Source of the DNA: Cacajao melanocephalus
Lineage: Eukaryota > Chordata > Mammalia > Primates > Pitheciidae
Assembly: GCA_963573385.1 (NCBI GenBank)
Contig: CAUYLG010075681.1
Location: 1-64,000, forward strand
Direction: 5' to 3'
DNA: 64,000 bases
Shown here: piece after piece, positions 26,041-40,049 of the stretch
Layout of the letters: every line of letters begins with the position of its first letter
How positions within the stretch are numbered: position 1 is the stretch's first letter
The notes under the pieces: model-generated
The model's input: only the letters and a program-made list of their open reading frames with translations
The model's database searches: none
What the model was told of the DNA's origin: nothing
Program-made: the position numbers and the translations under genes

Positions 26041-26644
26041 ACTTGGTCCTTTTTATCTGGGGTCTGGCTGTGCACACGTGGATGGGTGTGCACATGATGG
26101 AGCTGCGTGGCTCTGGATTCCCTTTGCCGCCTGAAGGGATTTGACGTGTTGGTGACATTTGGACCTGGTCCTTTGAGGCCTCCTGAAGCTCAGCATATGC
26201 AGTGATTATCTGTGACTGGCAAGGGGCAAGTGACAGGACTAGGAAATATTCAGGGAGGGAAACTGGGAATCTCTCCCACTTTTCCAGAACTTTGAGTTAT
26301 GGTTGGCTAGAATACCCTGGGGCCAGAAATGAAACATGTTTTATTCCATGTGGAAGTTTGTTGTTTGTTTTCAAGTTATATTCAAAGTCTATAAATACAA
26401 TTTGACTAACTTGCATGGTCACTGATCCTCTAGTAATACTTTAAAGATTGTGTTGTCAGCATTACTAAGTGGGTAGTTTGGGGATTCCACAGTTAGATCT
26501 TTTCATTTCTGTGACTGTTAAGTTACTGTAGAACTCATAATTGGTTAAGATACTGCTACATGCTGACTATTCTAACAAATTAACATTATGTTAATTAATA
26601 CATATGGATGTTTTGGTGTCTGAATAGTTGCCTTTTTGTTAAAG
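26041..26644. other. Unassigned sequence
   Basis: Single-copy sequence becoming AT-rich toward 26600. Nothing is recognised. Confidence 0.45.
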
Positions 26645-27505
26645 TTGGGGATAGAGGAAGTGGTGAGAGGGGGTGAAGGCAGGGGAGGAAGAGGGGTAGA
26701 GATGATGGTAGAGGTGGTGGTGGAGGGGGAGGAGGAAATAGATAATGAAGCGTGGAGGTGGATATGATAGCAATGGAAGTGATGGAGGTAGAAGAGGTAA
26801 AAGGTGGTGGGAAGGGGTGGAGGTGATGGTGGAATGGATGGAAGTGGTGAAGAAGGGGTAGGTAGTGGAGGAGGAGGAGCTGGAGGTAAGGGCGGCAGTG
26901 GTGGTGGAGGTGATGGTGCAGGTGTTAGAGGAAGTGGAGGTGATGTGATGGTGGAAGAGGTGGAGGTGAGGATGGAAGAGGTGGAGGTTATGGTGGAGGA
27001 AGTGGAAGTGATGGTGGAAATGATGGTGGAGGTGGTAGAGGTGGTGGAGGTGATGTGATGGTGGAGGTGAGGATGGAGATGGTGGAGGAGGTGGAGGTGA
27101 GGATGGAGGAAGTGGAGGTGATAGAGGTGGGAGAGGAGATGGAGGTGATGGAGGTGGCAGAGGACGTGGAGGTGATGATGGAGGAGGTAGAGGGGATGTG
27201 GAGGTGATAGAGGTGGCAGAGGAGGTGGAGGTGATGGTGGAGACGGCAGAGGAGATGGGTGAAGTACTGGAGGTGATGGTGGAAGTGGTAGTGAAGTGAT
27301 GGTGGGGGTGGTAGAGGAGGTGAAGGTGGTGAAAGAGGTGGAGAAGGTAGAGGTGGAGATGATGTGGCAGTGGAGGTGAGGGAGATGGAAGGAGGTGGTG
27401 GGAAGGGGTAGAGTGCTGGTGGAAGTGTTAGCGGGGGAGGTAGTGACAGCAGAGGAGGAGGAGACAGTGGTAGCAGGGGCAGTAGTGGTAGTAGTAAAAA
27501 TAGCA
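26645..27505 (+). repeat. G-rich, C-poor GGTGGA/GGAGGTGAT minisatellite-like tract
   Basis: About 860 bp made of irregular units such as GGTGGAGGTGAT, GGAAGTGG and GGTGGCAGAGG, with only a couple of dozen C in the whole + strand. Strings of GG and GGG doublets and triplets recur every few bases. Frames inside (Gly/Val/Glu-rich, for example from 26804) are low-complexity artefacts. The tract is likely to vary in length and to form G-quadruplex or purine-rich triplex structures. Confidence 0.92.
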
Positions 27506-27754
27506 GCTGAGATTTACTGAGCCTTGCTTTCCATGTGTGATCACACTAAATCTTCAGTAGTCCTTGGAGGTTATCCTCACACAGGGTGGTTTAATGTCTC
27601 CCCAAGGTCATGTAGCTACTCTTCTGTAGAAATTCTAGAGCTAGTGCTGTCTCCCTTTCGGCCAAAACGCCTCATTGGTGTGGGGATACCGGATCCAAAA
27701 ACAGGAACAAAACTGACTTGGCAAAGGCATTTTATTTTGGGAAAACCATTTGTC

Positions 27755-27938
27755 AAGATTGACAGGCTCTGGGCAAGAGGTTTCTTTGTAGGGTGATGGA
27801 AATGTTCTAAAATTAGATTGTGGCGATGGTTGTACAGATCCTTAATTATACCAACATTCATTGGTTTGGTTTGTACACTTCCAACAGATGAAATTTATGT
27901 TATGTAACATATCTCAATAAAGCAGTTTTAAAAAGTAA
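27755..27938 (+). mobile_element. L1M 3' end, sense
   Basis: 'gggtgatggaaatgttcta', 'gattgtggcgatggttgta' and 'catatctcaataaagcag' match the 3' terminus of old L1M elements, including the AATAAA near 27915. Confidence 0.75.
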
Positions 27939-28774
27939 ATGATTGCTAGCCCCCCCGCCCCTCCACGTGAATAGCCAGAATTGATGTTTCTGTGCTGAAC
28001 GCTGCAGAGTGGGTGGTTAAAGTGAGGCAGCTCATGCGCTACTTTTGTTTTTAATTCAAGAATTGCTGAACTTGGAGGTAGTTTTGTGGAAATAGGTGCC
28101 TGAATATGGGTGGAGTACAAGCCACTGATCTGTGTCTTTTTAGGCTGTGTGATTTTAGTGAAAATGTAATCATTTTTTATGTGGTGGCATTTTCCCTGCC
28201 ACGCCAGGCATTCTTACCATTTGGGAGAAAAGTTGTTTTGTAGTTTGACCAGGGCTGGTCCAGATATTTTCATGTTGGACTCAGCAGCCTGTATGAATAC
28301 AATTATAAGCAAAGAGCTCCCTGTGCTCGTTGATACAGGACAGCTGGCTTGCTAAGTTTTCTTTCCCCCCATCTCAGGCTTTTGGAAGCAGCTCTTCTTT
28401 TGGTTTAAAAATCAGTTTGACTGAAATCTCTGGTTGAAAACCTCTTCCTCCCTTTCCTCTTGTATAGACATAAAGTGAACATCCAAACAGGCAGTGTCAT
28501 TTCGAAGGAGAAAAATGGCTCTGGCTCATTTATGATGAGGGTTCTTTCCATTTGAGGGACTAGTTTTGCACACCTTGCAACTGGCAGAATTGGAGGGCTG
28601 ATACTGCAGCTTTTACCAAGTTCACTGATGTTTTAGGAATTGTTTTTCAGTCTTGTGGAGTTTCTGCATGTTTTAGGACTTTCTCTGAGTGGCAGATTTT
28701 GTCGTTACCCGTATCTCAGTTGTTAAGGACTTGTTCTCTGATTCAACCCCATTGGGCCTCACACCCATGGTCAT
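27939..28774. other. Unassigned sequence
   Basis: Single-copy. No exon, repeat family or RNA recognised. Confidence 0.45.
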
Positions 28775-28928
28775 GAGATGCGATGCACTGGGCAAGCTGC
28801 TGCCCTCCTTTTTTCTTATCTGTAAGAATGAGGTACCCACAGCACCCATTAAAGACAGAATTTAAGCGGGAATGCATGTAACCTGTCTAGCGCTGTACCT
28901 GGTACCCAGGAACTACATGAGTAGAGAA
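28775..28928 (+). mobile_element. MIR fragment
   Basis: 'actgggcaagctgctgccc', 'tcttatctgtaagaatgag' and 'tagcgctgtacctggtacc' are in sense MIR order. Confidence 0.6.
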
Positions 28929-30202
28929 GCCCTGCCATTTTAATGTTAATATTTAATGAAAGTGTAGTTACATGGCTGAGGGAGACTGGTGGTTGTGAAA
29001 TCTGTAACTACACTGTATGTGATGGCTTGCGTGTGTTGAAAGTTCTAGAGCAGGCATATGTGCGGTTGGTAGAGGGGATATCAGGCATTGGAATATGGGC
29101 GATGCCTCCACTTTCAGAATGCAGGTAACACAGGTAATCACTCATCACTCGGCAGCAATCGCTTCATGGGCTCGCAGTTTGAAACATTTCACTTCTTTAA
29201 GTGCATCTTGTGTGAAATGACAAACCCCATGCCTGTTGCATTTCACATGTTCATCTGCAAACTCGGCGCCCTTGGGTGGACTCCAGCAGTGTGCCCCACC
29301 CATCTCAGCTGATGTCCCGGGCTGCAGGAGGGGTTTGGGAAACTGCCTACAGGAAGGCGGCAGGGAGCTCTGGGACCCAAAGGCTGGGTCGCACGGGATT
29401 GTGTCTTCTCCTTTGCCTCTACACCAAAAATCTGTGAGGGTAGCTGTAGGAGAGGGTTTTGTGGGGTGGCGAAGGACTGGGAGAGCCCCTTTTAACAGCA
29501 CCCTCAGGAGCGATTTTCATCTACCGTCCTCATCTGTTGCTTTTGTTTGTTTGTTTTAATTTGCTTGGTTGTTTTGCATACCTGTAGTGTTCAAAGTTGA
29601 TCCCTGTTAAGCCTGTAGGTTTTGATTGGGCATTCTCCCAGGTGGAAGACGTTTCAACTCCGTCATTCTGTTCTCTATGGCATTGGTCTTTGTTTACCTT
29701 AGTGGAGTTATTAAGTGTGCCTTCTGCGCCGTTCTCTGGGTCCTGAAAATGTTGTGCACAGGGCAGCCTGAGGACACCGCCACGTGACACCGCTGTAGAC
29801 AGAGCGGGAGAGAAAGACCTCATACGCAGGCTGACGGCCCTGTGCTCAGTGGTGAGGTCAGTACCCGCTGTCTGTTGAAAGCCCTGTAGCTTTAGTTTCT
29901 GGGCAGGTCCTTTGTTTATGTTATTTTAATTTGAACCTCAGAAGTGACCTATGAAATGGCCGTTCTGCCCCAGGAAGGTGTGGAGATCAATACCCCGGAG
30001 GTGAGGCAGTTGCCCTGAGCCAGGACTAACCACGTGGGAGCCTGGGACCTGAGCTGGTGTCCGGCCTGCCCTTTTTTTTTTTTTTTTTTTTCAAATTACA
30101 CTCCTATTTAATAGAACTCGTTTAAATGATTGAAGTCATTTAAATGACAGGATTGTATAAAATACTCTCAGATGTCATTAAAAAAATTAAAGATGGCTTA
30201 AT
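28929..30202. other. Unassigned sequence with a T20 tract
   Basis: Single-copy sequence. Mutually antisense frames around 29145-29559 look like chance. A 20-T run at 30072-30091 is followed by about 110 bp of AT-rich text that I cannot place. Confidence 0.45.
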
Positions 30203-30306
30203 TTTTTTTTTAGTTTTGAGTTGAGGTTCATTATGTTACCTAGTCTGGTCTTGAACTGCTAGACTCAAGTGATCCTTCCACGTTAGCCTCCCGAGTAGCT
30301 GGGAAA
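30203..30306 (-). mobile_element. Partial old Alu / 7SL-derived monomer, antisense
   Basis: 'ttatgttacctagtctggt', 'cttgaactgctagactcaa' and 'ctcccgagtagctggga' derive from an inverted Alu-type sequence. Only part of one arm is present, and it is very diverged (J or fossil monomer age). Confidence 0.65.
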
Positions 30307-33300
30307 GATGGACACATCTTCACGAGGTGAAATCCCACAATAGGCCATCTGCAAATTGAGGAGCAAGGAAGCCAGTAGTGGCTCAGTGCAGGTCCCAAAG
30401 CCTCAAAAGTAGGGAAGCCACAGTACCCGCTGCACTGACAGTGGCACTGCTCTCCTCCCATCCAGTTTTCCCGCTGCCCCTCCAGCTGTGCACCTTGCTC
30501 CCGCTTTTTAGATAAGAAAAGTGCCTCAATCTCCAGTGAACAGTGTCCCCTGGTTCTCCTGGGCTAGTTCCTCCTGTGCATCTTATACTGGTTGGCACCC
30601 AGCAGAGGCAAGAGTGCATTCGATGCTCTCGTTGAAACAGCGACAGTGACTGGTGGAAGGGCTGCTTCCCCGCTGCTGTATGCCCGGGCTTCCTTGTGAT
30701 GCTGTTTGCTGAAGCCTGGGCTTGAAAGGTGGGTGATGGGGCATTCTTGTCCCTCCATCCTCACAGAGAGGCAGAGGCATCCCTGCCCCAGATCTTGGGA
30801 TGAGGCTGGGCTATGCGCTGGGGTTGTGAGGATAAGTCAAGGGGGCCCGTTTCTGGGGAGAGAAGGGCACCCATCCATTCGCCCTTGTTACTTCCTGCTT
30901 GGAGATGAAGCAGGGCTGCAGGGAAACGTCCAAGGAGATAAACTTTTCGTTGGGGCTGTCAGAGAAGGTGCCAAAAGGATGGGCCTTGAGGTTTTTAGGG
31001 TGTGCATGGTGGGTGGGGCAGAGAACATTCTACATAGTGAGCATCCGGGGCCGGGTCCTGTGAGGGGCATGTAGCAGTCGCTTTGGAATTGAGGAAAACC
31101 AGCTGGGTTGGTGGCTCCTCGAGTTCCATGGAGATATGAGCCGCGTTACGTTAGGAAGGGCAGTTCACACGTAGACACCCGGGTCCCCCATCGCAGGCCT
31201 GATTCAGCAGGTCTGGCTGGGGCCTGGGAGCCTGCATTTCTGCCATGTTCTCCCAGGTGAGGACCGGCCACGCCAGGCCACCTGGTACCCCAGCAGGCAT
31301 GCCCGTGGAGTCCGCAGTACAGCTCTCCACTTTCTTCCTCCCACGAGTCACTTTTTATGTGTATTCTTTGAAACCTGTGGCCCTTCATCTGCAGAGTGAG
31401 GGAAGTTAAGCCACCTGCCTCTGTTAGCCAGGGTCTCAGCAGTCTGCAGCCGGCACCCTCCAGAGGGTAGTGGGGGCAAAGAAAAGGAGTTTAATGGAGG
31501 GACTGGAGGGGTCTGGAGAAAGCAGCTGAGTGTGGTTTCCAGCGTGGGGCCAGCAAGGAGCCTGAGGTAGTCAGGCCAGGGGGCATTTGTACAACCGGCT
31601 TACGGAAGGAACAGCCCAGCTGGCCTCCTGGGCCACGTTTCTGCCTGGCCTGGCTCCATTGGCCGCCCACCACCCGGGGCCAGAGGACCAGCTATTGGTT
31701 GATGCAGCCCAGGCAGGCTGGCTGCCCGGAATAGGACGGAGAGGCAGACAGAAGCCATTCTCCTCACCCACTGGAGGGCTCTGTTACAGGAGCTGGCTCA
31801 GCACAGTGCCTGGGACTGGGTCACCCCAGGAGAGGGAGGGCTTCTCACGTTCATCTTGATGAAGTGGTAGTTCTGCCCTGATCTCCTGGATGGGCTTATT
31901 TGACTTGGGCAAGTTTTTCTAAAGCATGTGGATTTGGGAAGGTTCAGCATGAGTGAAGTGACCTGTGGGACTTTAATTAAGGAGCTTGGCTGCCCTCTCC
32001 CATCCTTCCACCTTCCCCTAGAGGTAGGCAGCATAGGGATTAAGAGCGCCCAGTAAAAGAGCAGACTCACAGGCCTCCCCCCTCCCTGCTCAGTCCTTCC
32101 CCCAATGGGCAAGGCTGGGAAACAGACACACAGAAAAACAAAAACTGACCTGGAGAGGAAACCACGCTAGCATGATGATAAACCTTTTATTCTTGTCCCT
32201 GTGTTCATTACCCTGCACCTGGCAAAGCGCCACTGTTTGCCTGTGAATGGTGGGTAGACGTTTGCCCCTGACCTTCCAGCTCTGTCGGGATGAACTCTTT
32301 AATGCCACAGTGGCTAACTTTTTCCTGCTGCATTTTGTGTTTTGGCTTTATTTTACAGTTACCATCATTTGTCATACCATGAAATCTTTTTTGGCTTCGC
32401 AAGAGAACAGACTTCATGTCTGAAGCGTCTGTCTGTTGAATTAAAGAAGGTACATTTCTTTTTTGACCTTGGAATTTCGTAAACAAATGAGCCACTTGTT
32501 GAAATTTTGTTCTTACTGCCATAATTTGTCATGCGAGCCTGTCAGATTTTAACAATGCTTGAGAGAGTTGCAAGATAAAATACAGTATCCCCAGTTAAAT
32601 TATAGATAAGCTACAAATACATTTTTAGGATAAGTCTCATGAAATATTTGGGACATATTTGTACCAAAAAATTATTAGTTCTTAATCTGAAATTCAAATT
32701 GGATTGAACATCCTGTATTTGTATTTGCAAATCTGGTGACACTATTTAGATAAAGTTGCCTTAAATGAGGTTTGCAAATTACTTGTCTTCTAAATGCATG
32801 TCTCAGTGGAGCCTGGTTGGCATTTAAAAGGGGAGGTCTCGGGCAAAGCAGTCATCTATCTGTCCGAGGAATGGGCCTCAGAGTGCACCGGAAGTCCCCA
32901 AGGTGCTTGTTGACCTGCAAGGCGTTGCTCCTTACGGGACAGGCCCGGAGCAGGGCTGTGCAGGCCCTGGGTGATCTGGAGGCTGGTCCCACCCACGCTT
33001 TGACATAGATGGGGTACCATATCTTCTTGATATAGTCTCACAGTGTCTGTGGGATCAACCCAATAGCAGCATTCATATTAGCAGTGCGAGGTAATTACTC
33101 ACATACGTAGCAGTAAATATTTCAGATGAGATGTTTTAGTCATTTAAGCAAACTTCGAAACTATTTCCATGTTTGCTTGGAAGAAAATGACTAAGGAATT
33201 CATATAAAAGAAGCAAGAGGGGAAATGTTCTGCTGATGAGAAAACACGCTGGCAGGCTGTGAGAATGGAAAATGTGGCTTGCCGGCCCGGGAGTGGGCAG

Positions 33301-33590
33301 CTCTGTAGAACCGGCGAGAAGTTGGCTGAGAAACACTTGGATGTATGTAAGATTGTAACACGTGAGCAGAGCGACCTCCCAAATCAGACAGAAAGAAGGC
33401 CTGGGTGTTAAGTGGTCCTGGTAGAACTGGTCAGCCACTTTCTTGTGGGGAAGGAGTAATCATATTTTCTCCCCCTTTGCTATCCCACAAAATAACTGTC
33501 AGGAAGAGGAGAGAGTAATACATTAAGTCAGAAGGGAAATCAGAGTAAAGCACAAATAAAGGTTTTTCAGTTTTCTTGACAGAGGCTGAA
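30307..33590. other. Inferred intronic single-copy sequence
   Basis: About 3.3 kb without a repeat I can name. It is GC-rich up to about 32100, with numerous 60-120 codon frames on both strands that overlap each other and lack splice-bounded exons. I see no RNA gene. Confidence 0.4.
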
Positions 33591-33599
33591 AGTAATTTT

Positions 33600-34540
33600 C
33601 AAGCTTAAAATGATGAGCCAAAAAGATAAAGTCAATAAACTTGACTACACTGAATCATACCTTTAAGAATCGAAAATCTAATGAAATTTAAAGACAAGGT
33701 GGGAAAAACATTTGTTACAAATGTGAATGAACTGACTTGCTTACTGCATAAAGAGCTCATCACGGGAGAAGTGGAAGCAAGTCAGTGTTTAATGACAATG
33801 GGCCAGGAGGCCAGTAGGCCACCAAGGATGAGTGCTCACCCAGGGCTCAGCCTGGCTTGAGGTTTTCCATCATAAACAGATGAGCAGATTGACTCAGGGA
33901 ATCCAGGTAACTGGCCCCAAACCCTTAGCTGATGAGTGTCGGGGTTGTGATTCATTCATGGACATTTTTGATTTGGAAGCCCTTGGGCCTCAGGAACTGG
34001 TCTAGCTGACCTTTTAAAGGATAGCCCCAAAGAAGAAATACAAAGGGCTAATTTGCTTATGAAAAATGTTCAACCTCAGCATTATAGACCTGCATATTAA
34101 AACCACAGGGTGGGGCTGCTGCTTACCTCTGGAATTAGCCAGAAAAAAATTCCAGAAAAATAAACAGTCCCTGGCTGGCTTGGGAGTTATGAAAGAGGCG
34201 GTTGCCTCCACTCCGGGTAGAAGGGTGAATGTGTGAAGAAGAGTTTGACTGTGTGTATCTGGAATCTTAAAAAAGTGCACATGACCTCTGGCCTGGTCCT
34301 TCTACTTCTAGGGATCCTAAGCAAATAATCAGAAATGTGGACAGAGTTTTGTGCTCGAAGGTATTTATTTGATCGTTATTTATGTGGTCTGAAAGTTGAA
34401 AACAGCTGCGGAGTGTCTACTAGAGTAGTTCAGAATATGAAAAAATAGATATTTACCAAAGTTTCAAAATAGTTGAAGACAGGGACAGGAAAACACGGAA
34501 TTGTTTACACAATCTGATTTCAACAGTGTCTAGTTATGCC
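33600..34540 (+). mobile_element. Diverged L1M remains, sense
   Basis: 'gcaaataatcagaaatgtg', 'ggtccttctacttctaggg', 'tattaaaaccacag' and 'gcataaagagctcatc' occur in L1 ORF2 sense order among unalignable patches. The open frame has long decayed. Confidence 0.55.
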
Positions 34541-34633
34541 CAACAAAGGGGCAAAGACCAGGAAATGTTGTTATCCCACTCTTGTAGGATTTAGGCAAAT
34601 TTTATATCTACTCTAGATTATTTATTCATTTAT

Positions 34634-34862
34634 GAGTCACTGCAACCTCTGCCTCCCGGGTTCAGGCACTTCTCCTGCCTCAGCCTCCTGAGTACCTGGG
34701 ACTATAGGCGCGTGCCACCACGCCCGGCTAATTTTTGTATTTTTAATAGAGACAGGATTTCACTATGTTGGTCAGGCTGGCCTCGAACTCCTGACCTTGC
34801 GATCCACTGCTTTGGCCTCCCGTAGTGCTGGGATGACGGGTGTGACCCATCGTGCCTGGCCT
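34634..34862 (-). mobile_element. Alu, antisense, lacking its tail end
   Basis: Begins abruptly at 'gagtcactgcaacctctgc' with no poly-T and continues to 'ccatcgtgcctggcc'. The 3' end of the Alu (left side here) is missing, so a later deletion or rearrangement is likely. No target-site duplication is visible. Confidence 0.9.
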
Positions 34863-37098
34863 AGGTTAGATATTTATATAAATTTTTTTTTGCGTGGATT
34901 GTTGTAAAATTCAGAAAAGAGGAAAAATGTTTCTCTGAGATGGTGAAGAGCAGGCTGGGTGGGAAATGTTGAGTGTGGAGTTGCAGAAACTAGACGGGGG
35001 ATGGCTGAACTTGAGGGGCTGGGCTGGGAGATACTGCCTCTCCGATGGCCAGGGGAGCCCAGCTCTGTCCTCAGCGCCTCTTGCGGGGGTTCTTGGGGAC
35101 CTTACTCTTTCCTCCCAGACACCACGTGCTCTAAACAGTCCTTCCCCTCTTTCTTAGTCAAAAGCTTACATTTCCAGCAGCCTGTACGTTTGTCAGTAGG
35201 ATATCGGTGAAATGAATTACACCATGCATCTACTTGGTGGGCTGTGCCAGAGTGCTGACAGAGATGATGATTGTTGAACTGCAAAATTTCAAAAACGATA
35301 TTAAAACACAATATGAGGAAGATGATTATGATTTGGTTTTTTATCGGGAACATTTGTAATTCTCATGTGACTCAAGTAGAGTGTACGTGTTCTCTGTAAG
35401 TAATCCAAACATTGCATAGATGCATGTGGTGGTTTTTGTTTTTGTTATTCTGAAAAAAGAGAGGTTCCATTTTAATTTTTTCTTCATTTTTTAGCATACG
35501 AAAAACAGATTTTTATAATTAGCGAGTTTTACATCTATGATTAAAAAATAAAAGAAAGCTATTTCTTTTGACAGTGGGGAAAGAGAGAAGCTGGTGAAAA
35601 TGTCTCCCTTCCTTAGGGCTTTGTTCGTTTTATTTTGTTTTCTCCAGATATTCTGGAGGAAGGTGTGAACGCGACTTTGCCCCCCAGGGAACAAGCATCC
35701 TCTTTCTAAGTGGTAGATGTGGGTGAGCTGACCCTGCTGGAGTCTGTGCCCTGGGCTGCCCTGTGCCTCCCCCCATTGTGAGTGGCCCGTGAAGCACAGC
35801 GTTGAGCAGACCTAAACCTGTTTGCTCCCAGGTCAGTGTGCACGCAGCAGAGAAGTGAGCGTCCATCACATTTCATGTGTGAGCAGGGAGGGCTCTGGGC
35901 AGAGAAGGCGCTTGCTGGGGATCATTCTGGCAATTAAGAGTCAATCACATTCCCAGAGCCTGCTGCTTGGGTGCCTCGTTGAAATCAATGTGCTTTTCTG
36001 AGTTTCTTGCGCAGTTTGGGCACTGCAAAATGGTGGGAAGGAACATAGACCCTGTAGCTCGAAACCCAGAACAGCCAGGACCCACTGGGTGATGAGGGTT
36101 TTGAGGGTAGTAACTCACCTTCCCGTGCCTCGGTGGCCGCCTCTGTGGCGGGGGCCCCGCTTGACAGAGGGAACTCTGTGTGCATGTTGGCCATCAGAGC
36201 ACCTTGCATGCCAGATGTTTCATGTACTTCAATTTGCAATCTGGAAGGTCTCTTTTGCATGAATAGGAGGGAATTTGCTGATGTCAACTATGATATTTGT
36301 GACAATGTATATATTAATAGTAGTTTTGGTGCAGATCTTGTACTTTTGGCAGCGTTCAAACCTTTCTGATTACAGAAGTAGTAGTACGTATACATCATGA
36401 AGATTTCAAAGATTTTATAAATCTGTAAGAGAAAACAGACATCTCCCCACCTTAAGTTAGTCACTGATAATATTTATAAGCATGTACGTATTCAAAGGCA
36501 CATTTTCTTTCCCCACATTTGAATGTATCTTTCATTGGCTTCTAGTCCCATGGAGGTGCATTTCTTGAACTGTGGGCTTAGGGTCATAATATTGCTGTTT
36601 TACGTTTTGCCTTAAAGTGTTCTCATACTAATGACTAAAAAAAATGCCACCGAGCTCCTTACACTTTGTGGAAGGAACCACTTATAAAACACTCTCTAGA
36701 TGTTTCTGTCCTAGGTAACAGAACGCCCAACACTTGATTACCTGTAGTTGTTACAGAAAGTGCGTGTGCTTCACGGAGTGTTAATTATTTGTATTCACTG
36801 CCTAAATCAAGCAGTTGGCAGTAATGCTCTTTGAATTGCTATATAGGGAAAACTGTTTAAGCCGAAACACAGAAGTAACTTTTAACGCCCTTGCTGTGAA
36901 CAGCTTGCACCTTTTCACGATTAGCTTCCCTTAATCAGTCTGTTCAACAACTATCATTGAAAACGGATGAAGTAGATAAGTGGAAAGGAAGTAAGGAATT
37001 GAGGAAGAAAGGAAATGCTGGGGAAGCTGGGTATTGAAAAGTATGGGATGCTGCTTGTGAACTTATGGCCTTTCTGCTGTGGTCCCTTTTTTTTTTAG
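34863..37098. other. Inferred intronic sequence upstream of exon 37099
   Basis: Mostly single-copy. A patch at 36365-36500 resembles very old LINE sequence in reverse orientation, but not well enough to call. The stretch ends in a strong polypyrimidine tract (tggtcccttttttttttag) that serves the following exon. Confidence 0.45.
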
Positions 37099-37186
37099 GA
37101 CAAAGTGGAGCAGACACCTCACAGTCAACAAGAGCCGGCAGGACCAGGGCTCCCTACACAGCCTGACCGACTCGTGAATCGCCGGG
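37099..37186 (+). CDS. Candidate internal coding exon (88 bp) of an unidentified gene
   Basis: A long uninterrupted pyrimidine run with AG at 37097-37098 is a strong acceptor, and CGGG|gtaagg after 37186 is a strong donor. Of three frames only the one starting at the first base is open (29 codons plus one base); the other two contain stops. The peptide begins [11 protein letters not shown], contains [10 protein letters not shown] and ends near RLVNRR. It is polar and Pro/Gln-rich, as in a disordered linker. The exon is phase 0 to 1, compatible with the phase-0 end of the 6321-6416 exon. No repeat overlaps it. I do not recognise the gene. The CpG content inside an AT-rich neighbourhood supports a real exon. 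Confidence 0.65.
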
Positions 37187-38309
37187 GTAAGGAATGAGCA
37201 AACCCAAGAACACCCCCAGTTCTAGCTTTGTAGCAGTGGCAGGACCTGATATTCTAAAACGTTGCTCTTGACACTAATAGATTACGATTCTAACATTGGT
37301 TCTTCTTTTCTCAGTAAGGACAGTGAATCCCAAAATAGAGAAAGATCCTTGCTTCTGATATCTTCATGTATTTCCTTTCAATTAGCAAACTTCAATGAGC
37401 GAAACCTCAGGATCAGTTTCATATGAGTTATCTAGGTTTCGGCTGAAAGGCGACTTCATGTCGCCTTTTTAACGCTGCTCCCAGGTGAATCCTCTTGATT
37501 TAGGCATGTGTATACTTCCGGTTAAGGTGGTTTTGGGCATATGTACTCTTGGTCTGCCTCTACCCTTCTCTGGTTCCTTCTGCTCCTTCTATTAATATTT
37601 AATTTCTGATGAGGTTATTGTGGGAAAGGAAGGAAAGGGAACGACCTTTAGGAAATTAGACGACTTAGGAAGTTAGATCTAATAAATGAAGCTTTGCTGC
37701 AGGATGGGAAGCCTGAAGATAAGACGGAACTAGAAACATGCACGTGGCCCGTTGTTTGGCTTATTGGAGAGTTTAAGTGCAGGACATCACAGGGCTGAGA
37801 GCTGGTGGGAATGTGAATATTCAGATTTTCTTAAATTACTTAATGAGAAAGGTTGACAGCAGAAATAAAAGCTAAGATCTGACCATGAAGTCAAAGCAAT
37901 ATTTTTTCAATTATTAGAAGATTCATAAAAGCAGTCAGGGTTTTCCATGGCAAGCATCATTTTAGGATCATCTTTTAGAAAACTTTAAAATGACATGATA
38001 CAGGGAAAGGGTACCAATTTGTTAGTATTGACTTCGAAGCTTAAGAAAATTTTAACTTGTTATATTGTATGCTCACATATGATCTCATTTAAACGGAAAT
38101 AATTTAAGCCTTGGTGTTAATGTTCATATAAAAACTTAGGCTAATACTTTAATTAGGAAACTAGAAAAAATTACACTGAAAGAACTTTTCAAGTGTTACC
38201 TTTTATCCTGTCTTTAAATTGTATACTCAAATATTCTATAGCTATCAAAGCCACCTGGGTAGTAGTACGATTAAGGGACATTTGCAGCACATGGAGCACA
38301 TTCCGTGTA
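37187..38309. other. Inferred intronic single-copy sequence
   Basis: AT-rich, without a repeat or RNA I recognise. The short hairpin-like 'aaaggcgacttcatgtcgcc' at about 37446 is noted but looks like chance. Confidence 0.45.
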
Positions 38310-39519
<1,210 letters not shown>

Positions 39520-39746
39520 AGATAAGGCAAGAAACTACGAAACACAACAAGAGGAAATGAGGCAAGACCTGGGCACCCCGGGCAGTGCCCGAAGACAAAG
39601 CAGTATACTCCCAAGTGCAGAGGGAAAGGTAACCGTCCATCTAGAATTCTATGCCAACATATCACCAACTAGGGAAGGCAAAATAAACCTTTCTTAGGCA
39701 AAGATTGAGAAAAAAATGTGTCACTGGCAATCTTCACTAAAAGGAT
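39520..39746 (+). mobile_element. L1M/HAL1-like element, sense, part 1
   Basis: 'catctagaattctatgcca', 'ggcaaaataaacctttctt' and 'ggcaatcttcactaaaagg' match in order the ORF1-end region of old L1/HAL1 elements. The element continues after an inserted Alu. Confidence 0.6.
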
Positions 39747-39751
39747 AATCA

Positions 39752-40049
39752 TTCTTTTATTTTTGTTTTTTAAGACACCAAGTCTTGCTCCGTCACCCAG
39801 ACTGGAGTGCAGCTCATAGCTTACTGCAGCCTTGAACTCCTGGGCTCAAGTGATCCTCCAGCCTCAGCCTCCCCCGTAGCTGGGACTACAGGTGTGCGCC
39901 ACCACTCCCGGCTAGTTTTAAAATTTTTTGTAGAGATGGGGCCTCGCTATGCTACCCAGGCTTCTCTCGAACTCCTGGCCTCAAGCTATCCTCCCATCTT
40001 GACTTCCAGAGTGCTTGGTTTACATGTGTGAGCCCGCAGTGCCTGGCCT
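39752..40049 (-). mobile_element. Alu (J-like), antisense, full length
   Basis: T-rich tail, then a diverged inverted Alu ('ttactgcagccttgaactcc' is the J-type form), closing 'gcagtgcctggcc'. It interrupts the L1M. Its flanks show an inverted, not direct, 10-mer: 'aatcattctt' and 'aagaatgatt'. Confidence 0.92.

Noticed and set aside
26804..27058. Gly/Val/Glu-rich frame in the G-rich tract
   Set aside because: Pure low-complexity repeat translated in one frame.
37446..37470. Short hairpin near 'ggcgacttcatgtcgcc'
   Set aside because: Arms of about 6-7 bp are expected by chance in a window this size.
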